Numbered from the stretch's first letter, positions 7,983 to 15,670 are shown. The stretch: 36,280 bases of DNA from JANWKA01 sp035533815 (GCA_035533815.1 DATLTB010000030.1:1-36280); one strand, 5' to 3'. The notes: a model not told the origin generated them from the sequence alone. Numbers and translations: made by a program.

Positions 7983-8975
7983 TTAATCGGTAATAAAAGG
8001 GTAGTCGTTTTCCACATAGACATCCTTCAGTAACTCCCCTTCATCCGGCCAGGGGGATTGTTCCGCAAAGCTCACCGCGTCTTCCACTTCGGCTTTCACC
8101 CGATCTGCGATGGCAGCAATATCCTCTGCAGTAGCCCATTTGTTGTCCAGCAACAGTTTTTCCACCTGGTTTATGGGATCTTTTTCCCGGTATTCTTCCA
8201 CCTCCTCCTTGGTCCTGTACTTAGCCGGATCGCTCATCGAATGTCCCCGATACCGGTAAGTCTTGATTTCCAGCAGGGTAGGCCCTTCCCCCAACCTGGC
8301 CCTCTTCACTGCCCGTTCGATCCCGGTATGCACTTCCTCGCATTTCATGCCATCAATGGAATCACCCGGCATATCATACGCATCAGCCAGTTTATAAATA
8401 TCCAGTACATTGGAAGTCCTTATGACTGAGGTCCCCATGGCATACATATTATTTTCACAAATGAAAACCACCGGAAGCTTCCAGAGCATGGCCATATTGA
8501 AAGTCTCATGCAACACGCCCTGACGGGCTGCACCATCCCCGAAAAAGCAGAGTACTACATCCCCGGTCCCCCGGTATTTCTCGGCAAATGCCAACCCTGC
8601 ACCTACTCCAATCTGGGCACCCACGATTCCATGCCCTCCAAAAAAATTATGTTCCCGGGAAAAAAAATGCATGCTTCCTCCCTTCCCTTTGGAACATCCT
8701 GTAGCTTTCCCAAAAAGTTCCGCCATGCATGATTTGGCCGAAATTCCCTTGGCAAGGGCCATGCCATGATCCCGGTAGGCTGTGATCACCTTATCCCCAG
8801 GGGTCGTGGCCGTCATGGCTCCCGCCGCGATGGCTTCCTGGCCGATATACAGGTGACAGAATCCCCGGATTTTTTGCATGCCGTAGAGCTGCCCCGCCTT
8901 TTCTTCAAACCTGCGCAACAGCAGCATCAGTTCATACCAATACAGATAAGTTTCCTTCGTAAATCGGGTCGCCAA
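7983..8975 (-). CDS. pdhA: Pyruvate dehydrogenase E1 component subunit alpha
   Basis: PdhA, with PdhB, forms the thiamine-diphosphate E1 enzyme that decarboxylates pyruvate and passes the acetyl group to the E2 lipoyl domain. The sequence shows FEEKAGQLYG, GFCHLYIGQEA, YRDHGMALAKG, GKGGSMHFF, the ThDP motif GDGAARQGVLHE...ENN and the phosphorylation-loop region YRYRGHSMSDP. The start is not straightforward. The reading frame opens at TTG 8996, but that TTG is part of a TAAGTTTG promoter box. The next in-frame start-like codon, TTG at 8975, gives MATRFTKETYLYWYE, which aligns with the common family N-terminus (MATKFSKETYLKWYE type). I therefore place the start at 8975 (330 residues). No pdhB or E2 gene is adjacent. 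Confidence 0.93.
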   Translation of the reverse strand: MATRFTKETYLYWYELMLLLRRFEEKAGQLYGMQKIRGFCHLYIGQEAIAAGAMTATTPGDKVITAYRDHGMALAKGISAKSCMAELFGKATGCSKGKGGSMHFFSREHNFFGGHGIVGAQIGVGAGLAFAEKYRGTGDVVLCFFGDGAARQGVLHETFNMAMLWKLPVVFICENNMYAMGTSVIRTSNVLDIYKLADAYDMPGDSIDGMKCEEVHTGIERAVKRARLGEGPTLLEIKTYRYRGHSMSDPAKYRTKEEVEEYREKDPINQVEKLLLDNKWATAEDIAAIADRVKAEVEDAVSFAEQSPWPDEGELLKDVYVENDYPFITD

Positions 8976-8993
8976 TGAGGTTGGATTTGGCTG

Positions 8994-9001
8994 CAAACTT
9001 A
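8994..9001 (-). promoter_or_regulatory. Bacteroidota promoter of pdhA (-7 TAAGTTTG)
   Basis: The minus strand reads TAAGTTTG, a full match to TAnnTTTG, with a TTG (in CTTGGCA) 20 bp upstream, the usual -33 to -7 spacing in this phylum. It lies 18 bp before the TTG start proposed for pdhA at 8975, giving a leader of about a dozen bases. Confidence 0.6.
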
Positions 9002-9060
9002 CATGATTTTTGACAATGTGCCAAGCTGTCTGACCGTAAAGCTATGGGTCAGTATGAATA

Positions 9061-9252
9061 TTAATTTTCTTTTCTTTTATTTAATAAATAAATGCACAAA
9101 ATCAAACCAAGGACAGCCACACTTGTTATGATAAAGTCGTAAACCCAGATTTTACTCTGACTTCTATGATTAAGATTCATGATCATATTGATTAAGCTGT
9201 AAATGCCAGCGCCTGACCAGAAACCGATACCATATTTATATCTATCTTTCAC
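9061..9252 (-). CDS. Small two-helix membrane protein, unknown function
   Basis: A 63-residue open frame begins MKDRYKYGIGFWSG and contains two hydrophobic helices (about 10-25 and 38-58) joined by a polar stretch (NLNHRSQSKIW), ending in the positively charged tail LLNKRKEN. Codon use and base composition are much more AT-rich than the surrounding core genes and resemble the next small gene, which suggests acquisition from elsewhere. I do not recognise a family. The pattern of helices and a basic C-terminus supports a real product more than a chance frame. Confidence 0.55.
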   Translation of the reverse strand: MKDRYKYGIGFWSGAGIYSLINMIMNLNHRSQSKIWVYDFIITSVAVLGLILCIYLLNKRKEN

Positions 9253-9340
9253 TAATATTTTTTAATTCAACTTCCCTTTTCCGGCAATATATCTATGAAA
9301 AGGTTAGTGTCTCGGTTTGAATTTTAGTACTGCTTATTTC

Positions 9341-9712
9341 TTACACGAAGTCTTTTAATTTAGCTCCAATGTAAATTGCAAAGAATATTACAATCGATGT
9401 TCCCGTAATAATTCCAAAAGTTTGGTATCCAACACCAATAGGATAAAGTCCTGTCAATACCATTAAAATCCGTCCAATAGCATCAGCTATGAGCAATACA
9501 ATTGCTACTATCGCTGCCTTTCTTCTTTTTGTCAGTACAAGAAAGCCACTCGTAAAATAAAAAGTCCCAATAGCTGCACCAATAATAGTAGACATGGTCG
9601 CTTGAGCAATTGTCAACCCAAAGAATTCCTGTCTAAAACTTGTTACAACTTCCGTAAACCCAAAAATTATCATAAGAAAAGCAGCAATTTTCACATTACC
9701 CGATTTATTCAA
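9341..9712 (-). CDS. Four-helix membrane protein, unknown function
   Basis: The 123-residue protein has four predicted membrane helices at about residues 9-25, 38-62, 67-86 and 95-117. A basic loop (LTKRRKAA) follows the second helix and the end is charged (AKLKDFV). It starts at ATG (MNKSGNVKIAAFLMII). The AT-rich composition is clearly unlike the GC-richer housekeeping genes on both sides. No enzymatic motif is visible and I cannot name a family. It lies between pdhA and a degenerate tRNA in an eroded accessory patch. Confidence 0.65.
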   Translation of the reverse strand: MNKSGNVKIAAFLMIIFGFTEVVTSFRQEFFGLTIAQATMSTIIGAAIGTFYFTSGFLVLTKRRKAAIVAIVLLIADAIGRILMVLTGLYPIGVGYQTFGIITGTSIVIFFAIYIGAKLKDFV

Positions 9713-9753
9713 AGAGGATAATATAGGTATTCAATTTGAAGGAAAATAAATAG

Positions 9754-9767
9754 GCTGAAAGTTCAGC
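9754..9767 (-). terminator. Candidate intrinsic terminator after the tRNA-like gene
   Basis: A perfect 6-bp stem (GCTGAA/TTCAGC) is followed on the minus strand by a T-rich stretch (CTATTTATTTTCC). It lies about 30 bp downstream of the minus-strand tRNA-like sequence, so it could end its transcript. The loop is only 2 nt if fully paired, and the T-tract is interrupted. Confidence 0.35.
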
Positions 9768-9797
9768 TTATAGTATATTGAAACCTTTCGGTTGAAT

Positions 9798-9870
9798 ATT
9801 CGCTGCGGGGGTTGGACCCGCAACCTTCCCTTTAACAAAAGGACACCCTATCCAATTGAGCTAAGCGTCC
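9798..9870 (-). pseudogene. Degenerate tRNA, Asn-like (anticodon GTT)
   Basis: The minus strand folds as a cloverleaf. The 5' acceptor is GGACGCT and the D-arm is GCTC/GGGT. The anticodon arm is TCCTT-TTGTTAA-AGGGA, with T33, anticodon GTT and A37. The T-arm is GCGGG-TCCAACC-CCCGC and the 3' acceptor is AGCGAAT. Several features point to decay. The outer acceptor pairs are G-T, G/A and A/A instead of the expected complement (AGCGTCC). The second half of the D-stem pairs through two G-T wobbles. The T-loop has C where T55 is invariant. It is probably a tRNA remnant; a functional tRNA is unlikely with this acceptor end. No encoded CCA is seen. Confidence 0.6.
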
Positions 9871-9908
9871 AAAACGAAGATATTAACTTTTGATTATCAG
9901 GAATCTAA

Positions 9909-10145
9909 TTATATCTTTCCCCATTTTGAAGAGGCAGCCTTTATAGCTATTTGAGATTTTTTCTTTGGGGATCATGCTTTTGCCCTTGCTGCTCCTCCTT
10001 TCCAGCCTCCCAAACGTCCTAAAGCAGATGCAGCAGCTTTAATAGCATTTTATTGGGTCATAGAGTCATTAGGTGCCCCTGTGGCTATATCTACTATATT
10101 CTTTGCTCTTTGGTCTACATTGGCTGGTCTCTTTGCTTTTGCCAT
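9909..10145 (-). pseudogene. Broken small basic GG-motif protein gene
   Basis: Reading from ATG 10145 gives 78 codons interrupted by TAA (10052-10050) and TGA (9974-9972). Read through, it gives MAKAKRPANVDQRAKNIVD, then IATGAPNDSMTQ, stop, NAIKAAASALGRLGGWKGG, AARAKA, stop, SPKKKSQIAIKAASSKWG, ending at TAA 9911-9909. The pattern 'NxxQRAxxIVDxATG ... ALGRLGGxKGGxARA ... SPxxxxxIAxKAAxxxW' is that of a small, widespread, lysine-rich protein family of uncertain function. Both stops lie at conserved-spacing positions with no frameshift, so they look like point mutations. A perfect promoter box remains upstream. Confidence 0.7.
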
Positions 10146-10149
10146 AACA

Positions 10150-10157
10150 CAAATATA
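10150..10157 (-). promoter_or_regulatory. Promoter box TATATTTG ahead of the broken small-protein gene
   Basis: The minus strand reads TATATTTG, a full TAnnTTTG match, 4 bp before the ATG at 10145. A TTG lies about 22 bp upstream (in GCTTGACC). If active, transcription would begin at or almost at the start codon, so a leaderless or very short leader transcript would result. Confidence 0.5.
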
Positions 10158-10343
10158 GAAACTTATTTACTTACTCGGTCAAGCACCAAATTTCAAACTG
10201 ACCCACTACCGCCCGTACCGGTCAGGCCAAATGTTCCTCCATTTTAGGGCCTGCCTTTGACCGAACCGGTCCCCGGAGAAATACTTTTTCAGCCTGGCTA
10301 GTGATTTTGATTAATATCATCCCTTTTTTGTTACCCTAAATCC

Positions 10344-11496
10344 ATGTTGAAGAAATTACCTTAAAGCTACCAGACCAACCTAACTCCGATCCGGGGCATG
10401 GCCGCTTTTCTGGTGGTGCTTTACCATGCCCAGGGGCATGGGGTCAGCTGATCCTTCCCATCCACGGACAACGGATCAATAAATCCTACCTGATGGTGGA
10501 TTTATTCTTCCTGCTGAGCGGTTTTGTCATGGTCCTTGTATATGGCCATAATTTCCGGGGAAAGGTGCATTGGGGACCTTAAAAAAAATCATGCTGGCCA
10601 CTTTTGCCAGGATCTATCCCCTGTACCTGATTACCCTGTTGTTCCTGATCATTTTTTTCTACCTGACCGGCCTTCCCTGGGGGGCACCTTACAACACAGT
10701 TCATGCCATCTGGACCAATCTGCTGCTGATCCAGTCCCTGCATGTCCAAAAAAACCTGACTTGGAATATCCCTGCCTGGTCCATCAGCACAGAATGGTAT
10801 ACCTATGTGATATTTCCCTTTTTGCTTTTTTTATTCCTCGGACGCAAAACAATCCGGCTTTTATTATATATCCTGGTGATCCTGACTGGTTACTGGTTCC
10901 TGACCAACCGGCTAACCCAGACCCAGACCCTGGATACGACTTTTGATTTCGGTTACCTGCGCTGTGTACTCGGCTTTTTCACTGGGGTGATCCTGTATGC
11001 CCTTTATGACCGGATGAAGGAGTCCTCCAGGTTCCGCGGAAATGGTTGGTTCCTGACTGCAGGGATATTGACTTTCCTGCTGCTTTATACCGGTGTTTCT
11101 GATCTATTGATCGTTGGCGCAATGGCCTGTATGGTGTTTGCCGCCTCGCTGAACGCCAGCCGGTTGAGCCAGGTGCTATCCTGGAAACCCCTGCAGGTCC
11201 TGGGGGATATCTCCTATTCCATTTACCTGTGGCAGATTGGCCTCTTTTCGATAATTTTACTGGTCATCCGGGGGCAGCATATTCCTTATCAGGGGATGTT
11301 CCATACCGATGCCCTGCATATCGGTATCCTGGGCAAATGGATTGTATCCATTTCCTTCAATTTTATCCTGATTCTGATTTCCCTGGCATCCTACCGCTGG
11401 CTGGAAAAACCGGCCAGGGATTACCTGAACCGGAAATGGATCCACCACCAGGCGGTAACTCCATCCCTGGCAGAACCTGCACCGGGTGTCATATAA
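10344..11496 (+). pseudogene. Acyltransferase 3 family membrane protein, disrupted N-terminus
   Basis: The gene encodes an OafA/YrhL-type integral membrane O-acyltransferase, usually about 370 residues with ten or so helices, that modifies cell-surface sugars. The N-terminal family signature NLTPIRGMAAFLVVLYHAQ is present but broken. In-frame stop TAA occurs at 10362-10364. A frameshift near TGA 10449-10451 moves the reading to YLMVDLFFLLSGFVMVL. A second frameshift near 10570-10580 (before an A-run) moves it to the frame LKKIMLATFARIYPLYL. From there the frame is open to 11496 with helices such as LLILVILTGYW-type segments and the end WLEKPARDYLNRKW. The long C-terminal frame has no plausible start, so I treat the locus as a pseudogene. 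Sequencing error could explain one lesion but hardly three. Confidence 0.75.
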
Positions 11497-11552
11497 TGAA
11501 GGAGATTATCCCCGATTTTGCCGAATTTTACCACCTAACTCTGTGATTCCTG

Positions 11553-12632
11553 CTGTCCATCAACCATATTTCCCTGACCCGTTTTAAAAACTACAGGGAG
11601 CAAACATTTAGCTTTGACCGGAAGATTACGGCCATCACCGGTCCTAACGGAGCCGGGAAGACCACCTTGCTGGATGCCATACATTACCTGTGCTGCACCC
11701 GAAGTTATTTTCATTCCGCGGATCAGCCCAGCGTGCAGTTTGATGCGGAAGGATTCCGCATAGAAGGAGATTTTACCACTGCTGGACAGCATGACCGGAT
11801 CAGTTGCACGATGCGGATTGGGGGAAAAAAGGATTTCCGGCTGAATGATATTCCATACAGCCGGTATTCCAGTCATATCGGCCGCTATCCGGTAGTCATG
11901 GTGGCTCCGGACGATGGGGCCATCATCACCGGAACCAGCTCGGAAAGAAGGAAATTCGTGGATATTCTGCTGGCCCAGACAGATCCACTTTATCTGGAGC
12001 AGCTGATCGTGTATAAGCGCATCCTTATGCAGCGAAACAGTCACCTGAAAGATTCGGGCATGGGAAAAAGGCCAGATGATCAGTTGCTGGATATCCTGGA
12101 CGGCCAGCTGGCAGAAGCAGGCGAATTCATCTACCTCAAAAGGAAGGGACTGATGGATCATTTCGCCAACCGGGTTCAGCAAGGCTATGATTATATCGCC
12201 GGGAACCATGAGACCACCAATATATATTACCGGAGCACACTCATCAATCAGGCTTTTATCACCCAGCTTACCCAATCCAGGAGCCGGGATATCCTGCTGC
12301 AACGCACCACCACTGGCATTCACCGGGATGACCTGGAATTCCTGCTGAATGGAAGTCCACTAAGGACTTCTGGCTCCCAGGGCCAGCGGAAAAGTTTCCT
12401 GTTTGCCCTTAAACTGGCTGAATATGAGGTTATTTTGGAAAAAAAAGAAATCAGCCCCCTCCTCCTGCTGGATGATGTTTTTGAAAAACTGGATCATCAA
12501 CGGATATCCAGGCTGATCAGCCTGATCTGTGCCAATGGTTTCGGGCAGGTGTTCATCACGGACACCGACCGCAATCGGCTGGAAAATGCCCTGCATCTTT
12601 TTCCTGAACTTTTACAAGTTATTGACCTGTAA
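11553..12632 (+). CDS. recF: DNA replication and repair protein RecF, apparent CTG start
   Basis: RecF is an SMC-like ATPase that helps load RecA at gaps through RecFOR. Walker A is GPNGAGKTTLLDAIHYL (about residues 31-47), the ABC signature region is SGSQGQRKSFLFALKLAE near the C-terminus, and Walker B is LLLLDDVFEKLD. From 11553 the product is 359 residues, normal for the family. The frame opens after TGA 11544-11546 and holds no ATG, GTG or TTG before Walker A; the first TTG (11667) is inside that motif. Alignment of SINHISLTRFKNY with the usual RecF N-terminus places the first residue at the CTG at 11553 (11550 is a second CTG). It is followed by a DUF721 gene. Confidence 0.9.
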   Translation: MSINHISLTRFKNYREQTFSFDRKITAITGPNGAGKTTLLDAIHYLCCTRSYFHSADQPSVQFDAEGFRIEGDFTTAGQHDRISCTMRIGGKKDFRLNDIPYSRYSSHIGRYPVVMVAPDDGAIITGTSSERRKFVDILLAQTDPLYLEQLIVYKRILMQRNSHLKDSGMGKRPDDQLLDILDGQLAEAGEFIYLKRKGLMDHFANRVQQGYDYIAGNHETTNIYYRSTLINQAFITQLTQSRSRDILLQRTTTGIHRDDLEFLLNGSPLRTSGSQGQRKSFLFALKLAEYEVILEKKEISPLLLLDDVFEKLDHQRISRLISLICANGFGQVFITDTDRNRLENALHLFPELLQVIDL

Positions 12633-12725
12633 CCTGTGCATCAAGGGACTTATCGGGAAAAACCCTCTTCCCCAGCGGCCTACAATATATTGCCCCCTCT
12701 TCGGGGACATTTTTTACCTTTGGAT

Positions 12726-13013
12726 ATGCCTCAGGAAGATCAGTCGCTCGGAGCTGCCCTCAAAAAATTCCTGGATAAGAGTACCCTGAAGCCCCGCCTT
12801 AATGAATTACGCATCCGGGAGAATTGGGAAAAGCTGATGGGAAAAACGATTGCCCGGTATACCGGATCTCTGGAACTCCGGGAACATACCCTGATCATCA
12901 CCACCACTGTTTCACCCCTCCGGCATGAACTTTCCCTTTCGAAGGAAAAGATTATCCGGTTGGTCAATGAGGAACTGGGCGAAGACACCGTTCGGGAAAT
13001 CATTATCCGTTGA
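12726..13013 (+). CDS. DUF721 domain protein (DciA-like)
   Basis: The 95-residue protein from ATG 12726 (MPQEDQSLGAALKKFLDKST) matches the short Bacteroidota DUF721 proteins. DUF721 is the domain of DciA, the replicative-helicase operator. Recognisable parts are the N-terminal helix with ALKKFLDKSTLKPRLNEL, WEKLMGKTIARYTGSLELR and the beta segments TLIITTTVSPLRHELS, ending LGEDTVREIIIR. An upstream ATG (12636) would add about 30 residues unlike the family. The gene lies 93 bp after recF on the same strand, the usual order, and a replication or repair role is likely. Confidence 0.88.
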   Translation: MPQEDQSLGAALKKFLDKSTLKPRLNELRIRENWEKLMGKTIARYTGSLELREHTLIITTTVSPLRHELSLSKEKIIRLVNEELGEDTVREIIIR

Positions 13014-13029
13014 ACTGAAGTTAGGACCC

Positions 13030-14163
13030 TTAATGCTGAAGATGAATTCCCTGCTTATCCAGGCTGAGAATCCGTAACGGAAAATCATGGTAATGCCATT
13101 TACCCAGTACCGTACCTCCGGAAAGGAGGATCAGGCAGGGATTGCTTCTGGCGGCAGTCTTGATCACCGTAGCATCCATCTGCAGGAAAGGAAAGTCCAA
13201 ATGCCGGGCCATCCGGAAATGGTCGGTGGCCTGCTCGCCCGAAGCAGTCACCCCATAGATATTGATGTGGTATTTCAGGCAGTCTTTTTGCAATTGGTCA
13301 ATCTTGGCAGACCAGCCACTACCTGCTTCATGTACATCCCTGACCAATAATAGGAAGATCAGGTGCGGGTCCTGCAGTATTTGGCTGGTCAGGTTTTGCC
13401 CTGAAGAATCAAACAGGGCAAAATCGGCGATGACCGGGATGGCATTACCCCGGCTGACCAGCTTATCCTGTCTGCGGACAAAATGCCAGGTGGTGTCTTT
13501 CCAGGGATAATTTTTATCTGTAAATGCCTTTTGCCGGCCATTTTTCTCATATATCATCACACTGGTATACCGGTCAGGAACCGCACCGGGAGGAGGCAGC
13601 ATTTCCCGGGCAATATTTTTACCAACCGCATAGGGCAGGCAGTCCACCGGGGGAAGATGATTCAGGGCATACCATTGAACGCCCAGGGGTACCAAAATGG
13701 CAGCTGATACGATCAGCCACTGCGCCGATCTGCCCAACATGGCGCTGCTGGTGTTCCGGTAGGCGAAAATCAGCCCGATCATGGCCAGCAAAACCAGGTC
13801 CTTTCCAAAAGAAACACCTGCTGACATCGGGATACAGTCCCCGAAGCAGCCACATTCCTTCACCTTCCCGGAAAAATAGGCATATCCGGTGAGCAGGCTG
13901 AAAAAAATAATCAATATTAATATAAGGCTCGCAGTAAACCGCATCCGGAAACCTGCGATTATCGCCACCCCGGCGAAGACCTCCACGGTGATCATGACAA
14001 TGGAAATGGCCAGGGCAAAAGGAGACAGGGCATATACATGCAGCGCACTGAAGAATTCCTGCATCTTGTAACTCAGTCCAAGGGGATCATTGGCTTTCAC
14101 CAGTCCGGAGAAGATAAAAAGGATCCCCGTGATGAACCGGAGGATTTGGATCAGGTATTTCAT
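13030..14163 (-). CDS. BT_3928-type DoxX/MauE membrane protein with thioredoxin-like C-terminus
   Basis: The 377-residue protein has an N-terminal DoxX/MauE-like four-helix membrane domain (about 1-135: LRFITGILFIFSGLVKANDPLG, in two helical parts, then FALAISIVMITVEVFAGVAI and the helix SLILILIIFFSLLTGYAYF). A conserved cysteine motif ECGCFGDC (C104, C106, C110) follows the third helix, and a further helix (WLIVSAAILVPLGVQWYAL) comes after it. The C-terminal half (about 240-377) resembles a thioredoxin fold but lacks an obvious CxxC pair. This fits the BT_3928 family, presumed to act in periplasmic thiol or electron transfer; the substrate is unknown. It converges with DUF721 (16 bp apart) and follows the DUF1599 gene by 15 bp. 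Confidence 0.85.
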   Translation of the reverse strand: MKYLIQILRFITGILFIFSGLVKANDPLGLSYKMQEFFSALHVYALSPFALAISIVMITVEVFAGVAIIAGFRMRFTASLILILIIFFSLLTGYAYFSGKVKECGCFGDCIPMSAGVSFGKDLVLLAMIGLIFAYRNTSSAMLGRSAQWLIVSAAILVPLGVQWYALNHLPPVDCLPYAVGKNIAREMLPPPGAVPDRYTSVMIYEKNGRQKAFTDKNYPWKDTTWHFVRRQDKLVSRGNAIPVIADFALFDSSGQNLTSQILQDPHLIFLLLVRDVHEAGSGWSAKIDQLQKDCLKYHINIYGVTASGEQATDHFRMARHLDFPFLQMDATVIKTAARSNPCLILLSGGTVLGKWHYHDFPLRILSLDKQGIHLQH

Positions 14164-14178
14164 CAGGAATTTCGCATT

Positions 14179-14745
14179 TTAAGGAGTATTCAAAGGTCGG
14201 TCAGGTTGGTTTTCCTGCATTTTAATCAGGGAGAACACGGCATAATTGACAATATCCCGGAAATTGGCGTCGATCCCTTCGGAGACCAGGGTTTTTCCCT
14301 GGTTCTTCAGGATGCTGCGGATACGGAGCAGCTTCATGAGGATCAGGTCTATAAAGGATTCCTGGCTCATTTCCCGCCAGGCTTCCCCATAATCATGGTT
14401 TTTATCCTCCATCAGCCTTTTTACTTCGCCAAGCATTCGGGAATAATATCCGGTGGCTTCTTCTGCAGACAATTCCAGGGGGGCCTCCCCATCCAGGGTT
14501 AGCTGTATTAGGGCAATGATTCCATAATTAATGATTGCCCTAAGCTCATTATCCGGGGCATCTTCCACCTTCTGTTTCCCCAGCAGCTGGATATGCCGGA
14601 TACGCTGGGCTTTGATATAAATCTGGTCCGCTATCGAAATGGGTCGCAGGACCCGCCAGGAACTGCCATAGTCCTTTATTTTCTGCCTGAAAATTTCCCG
14701 GCAGGAATCCACCACCTTGTCATATTGCCGCAGGGTATCGGTCAT
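14179..14745 (-). CDS. DUF1599 domain protein
   Basis: The 188-residue protein has two related copies of a short alpha-helical unit, each with the pattern 'K-x-DYG-x-SW': IKDYGSSWRVLRPISIADQI (about 19-38) and MEDKNHDYGEAWREMSQESF (about 111-130). Each copy is followed by RI-x-R/K and an NYG/NYA segment (INYGIIALIQL, VNYAVFSLIKM). This duplicated layout is that of DUF1599, which is common in Bacteroidota and related to nucleotide-associated helical proteins; its biochemical role is not known to me. It starts at ATG 14745, 64 bp upstream of and divergent from folP, so the two may share a regulatory region. Confidence 0.85.
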   Translation of the reverse strand: MTDTLRQYDKVVDSCREIFRQKIKDYGSSWRVLRPISIADQIYIKAQRIRHIQLLGKQKVEDAPDNELRAIINYGIIALIQLTLDGEAPLELSAEEATGYYSRMLGEVKRLMEDKNHDYGEAWREMSQESFIDLILMKLLRIRSILKNQGKTLVSEGIDANFRDIVNYAVFSLIKMQENQPDRPLNTP

Positions 14746-14809
14746 GTGAAATATAGCAGGAATGCAAAAAAATCAAGAATGCATTATTTTTAGCCTGGAA
14801 TTAACGCTT

Positions 14810-15670
14810 ATGCCCAAAAATACAGCATTCACCGGGAATTACCTGATCAACTGCAGAGGCAGGCTGCTTGACCTGAGCCGGCCTGCTATCATGGGCATCC
14901 TTAATATGACCGGAGATTCTTTTTATTCGGGGAGCCGGGTTACTGATCAGGCTCGGTTGCTGGAAATCTCAGGCAGGATGCTGGAGGAAGGAGCTTCCAT
15001 CCTGGATATCGGAGGTCAGAGCACCCGGCCCGGATCCCTGAGGATTGATCCTTCCGAAGAAATGGCCCGGGTGGTCCCGGCCATTCAGTCCGTTCACCTG
15101 CATTTCCCTGAAGCGATTATCTCCATTGACACTTATTCTGCTGCAGTGGCCAGGGAAGGAGTGGATGCAGGGGCTAGCATAATCAATGATATCAGCGCAG
15201 GAAGGATGGATAGCGGTATGATCCCCCTGGCTTCCCGACTTGACATTCCATATATCGCCATGCATATGCAGGGAACTCCCGCTACCATGCACCTGGAACC
15301 GCGTTACGGGAATGTATCGGAAGAGATCCTGGACTTCTTCATCGGCAAGGCAGAGGAATGCCGGGCGGCAGGGATCAAGGACCTCATCATTGATCCGGGA
15401 TTCGGGTTTGGAAAGCAGCTCAGCCACAATTATTCCCTGTTGAAACACCTGGGTCTTTTTTCTATCCTGGGAAAACCGGTCCTCGCAGGCCTTTCCCGGA
15501 AATCCTTGGTTTATCGCCCCATTAGCCGTACTGCAGACACTGCCCTTAACGGAACCACCGCCCTGCATATGCTTGCCCTGATCCATGGGGCAAACATCCT
15601 TCGGGTACATGACGTAAAAGCAGCAACTGAAGCTATCCGTCTTTATCAATTATACGCAGAACAAAGCTGA
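14810..15670 (+). CDS. folP: Dihydropteroate synthase
   Basis: FolP condenses p-aminobenzoate with the pterin pyrophosphate in folate synthesis and is the sulfonamide target. From ATG 14810 it has 286 residues. Motifs are IMGILNMTGDSFYSGSR (loop 1, about 28-43), DIGGQSTRPGS (loop 2), SIDTYSAAVA, INDISAGRMD, DPGFGFGKQLSHN and GKPVLAGLSRKSL. The odd point is loop 1, where the near-invariant Pro of N-x-T-P-D-S-F is Gly35. An upstream ATG at 14762 would add 16 residues not typical of the family. The gene is followed 26 bp later by cdaA, an association seen repeatedly in Bacteroidota. Confidence 0.94.
   Translation: MPKNTAFTGNYLINCRGRLLDLSRPAIMGILNMTGDSFYSGSRVTDQARLLEISGRMLEEGASILDIGGQSTRPGSLRIDPSEEMARVVPAIQSVHLHFPEAIISIDTYSAAVAREGVDAGASIINDISAGRMDSGMIPLASRLDIPYIAMHMQGTPATMHLEPRYGNVSEEILDFFIGKAEECRAAGIKDLIIDPGFGFGKQLSHNYSLLKHLGLFSILGKPVLAGLSRKSLVYRPISRTADTALNGTTALHMLALIHGANILRVHDVKAATEAIRLYQLYAEQS

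Noticed and set aside
10570..11496. Acyltransferase as an intact 308-residue gene starting at TTG 10570
   Set aside because: The essential N-terminal helices and signature lie upstream in other frames, so this would be a truncated protein; a pseudogene is the better reading.
9909..11496. Insertion sequence or transposon
   Set aside because: I saw no transposase motif and did not find paired terminal inverted repeats or target duplications by eye, so only an eroded insertion of unknown type can be suggested.
11535..12323. 262-codon open frame on the minus strand
   Set aside because: It is antisense to recF and has no recognisable motif.
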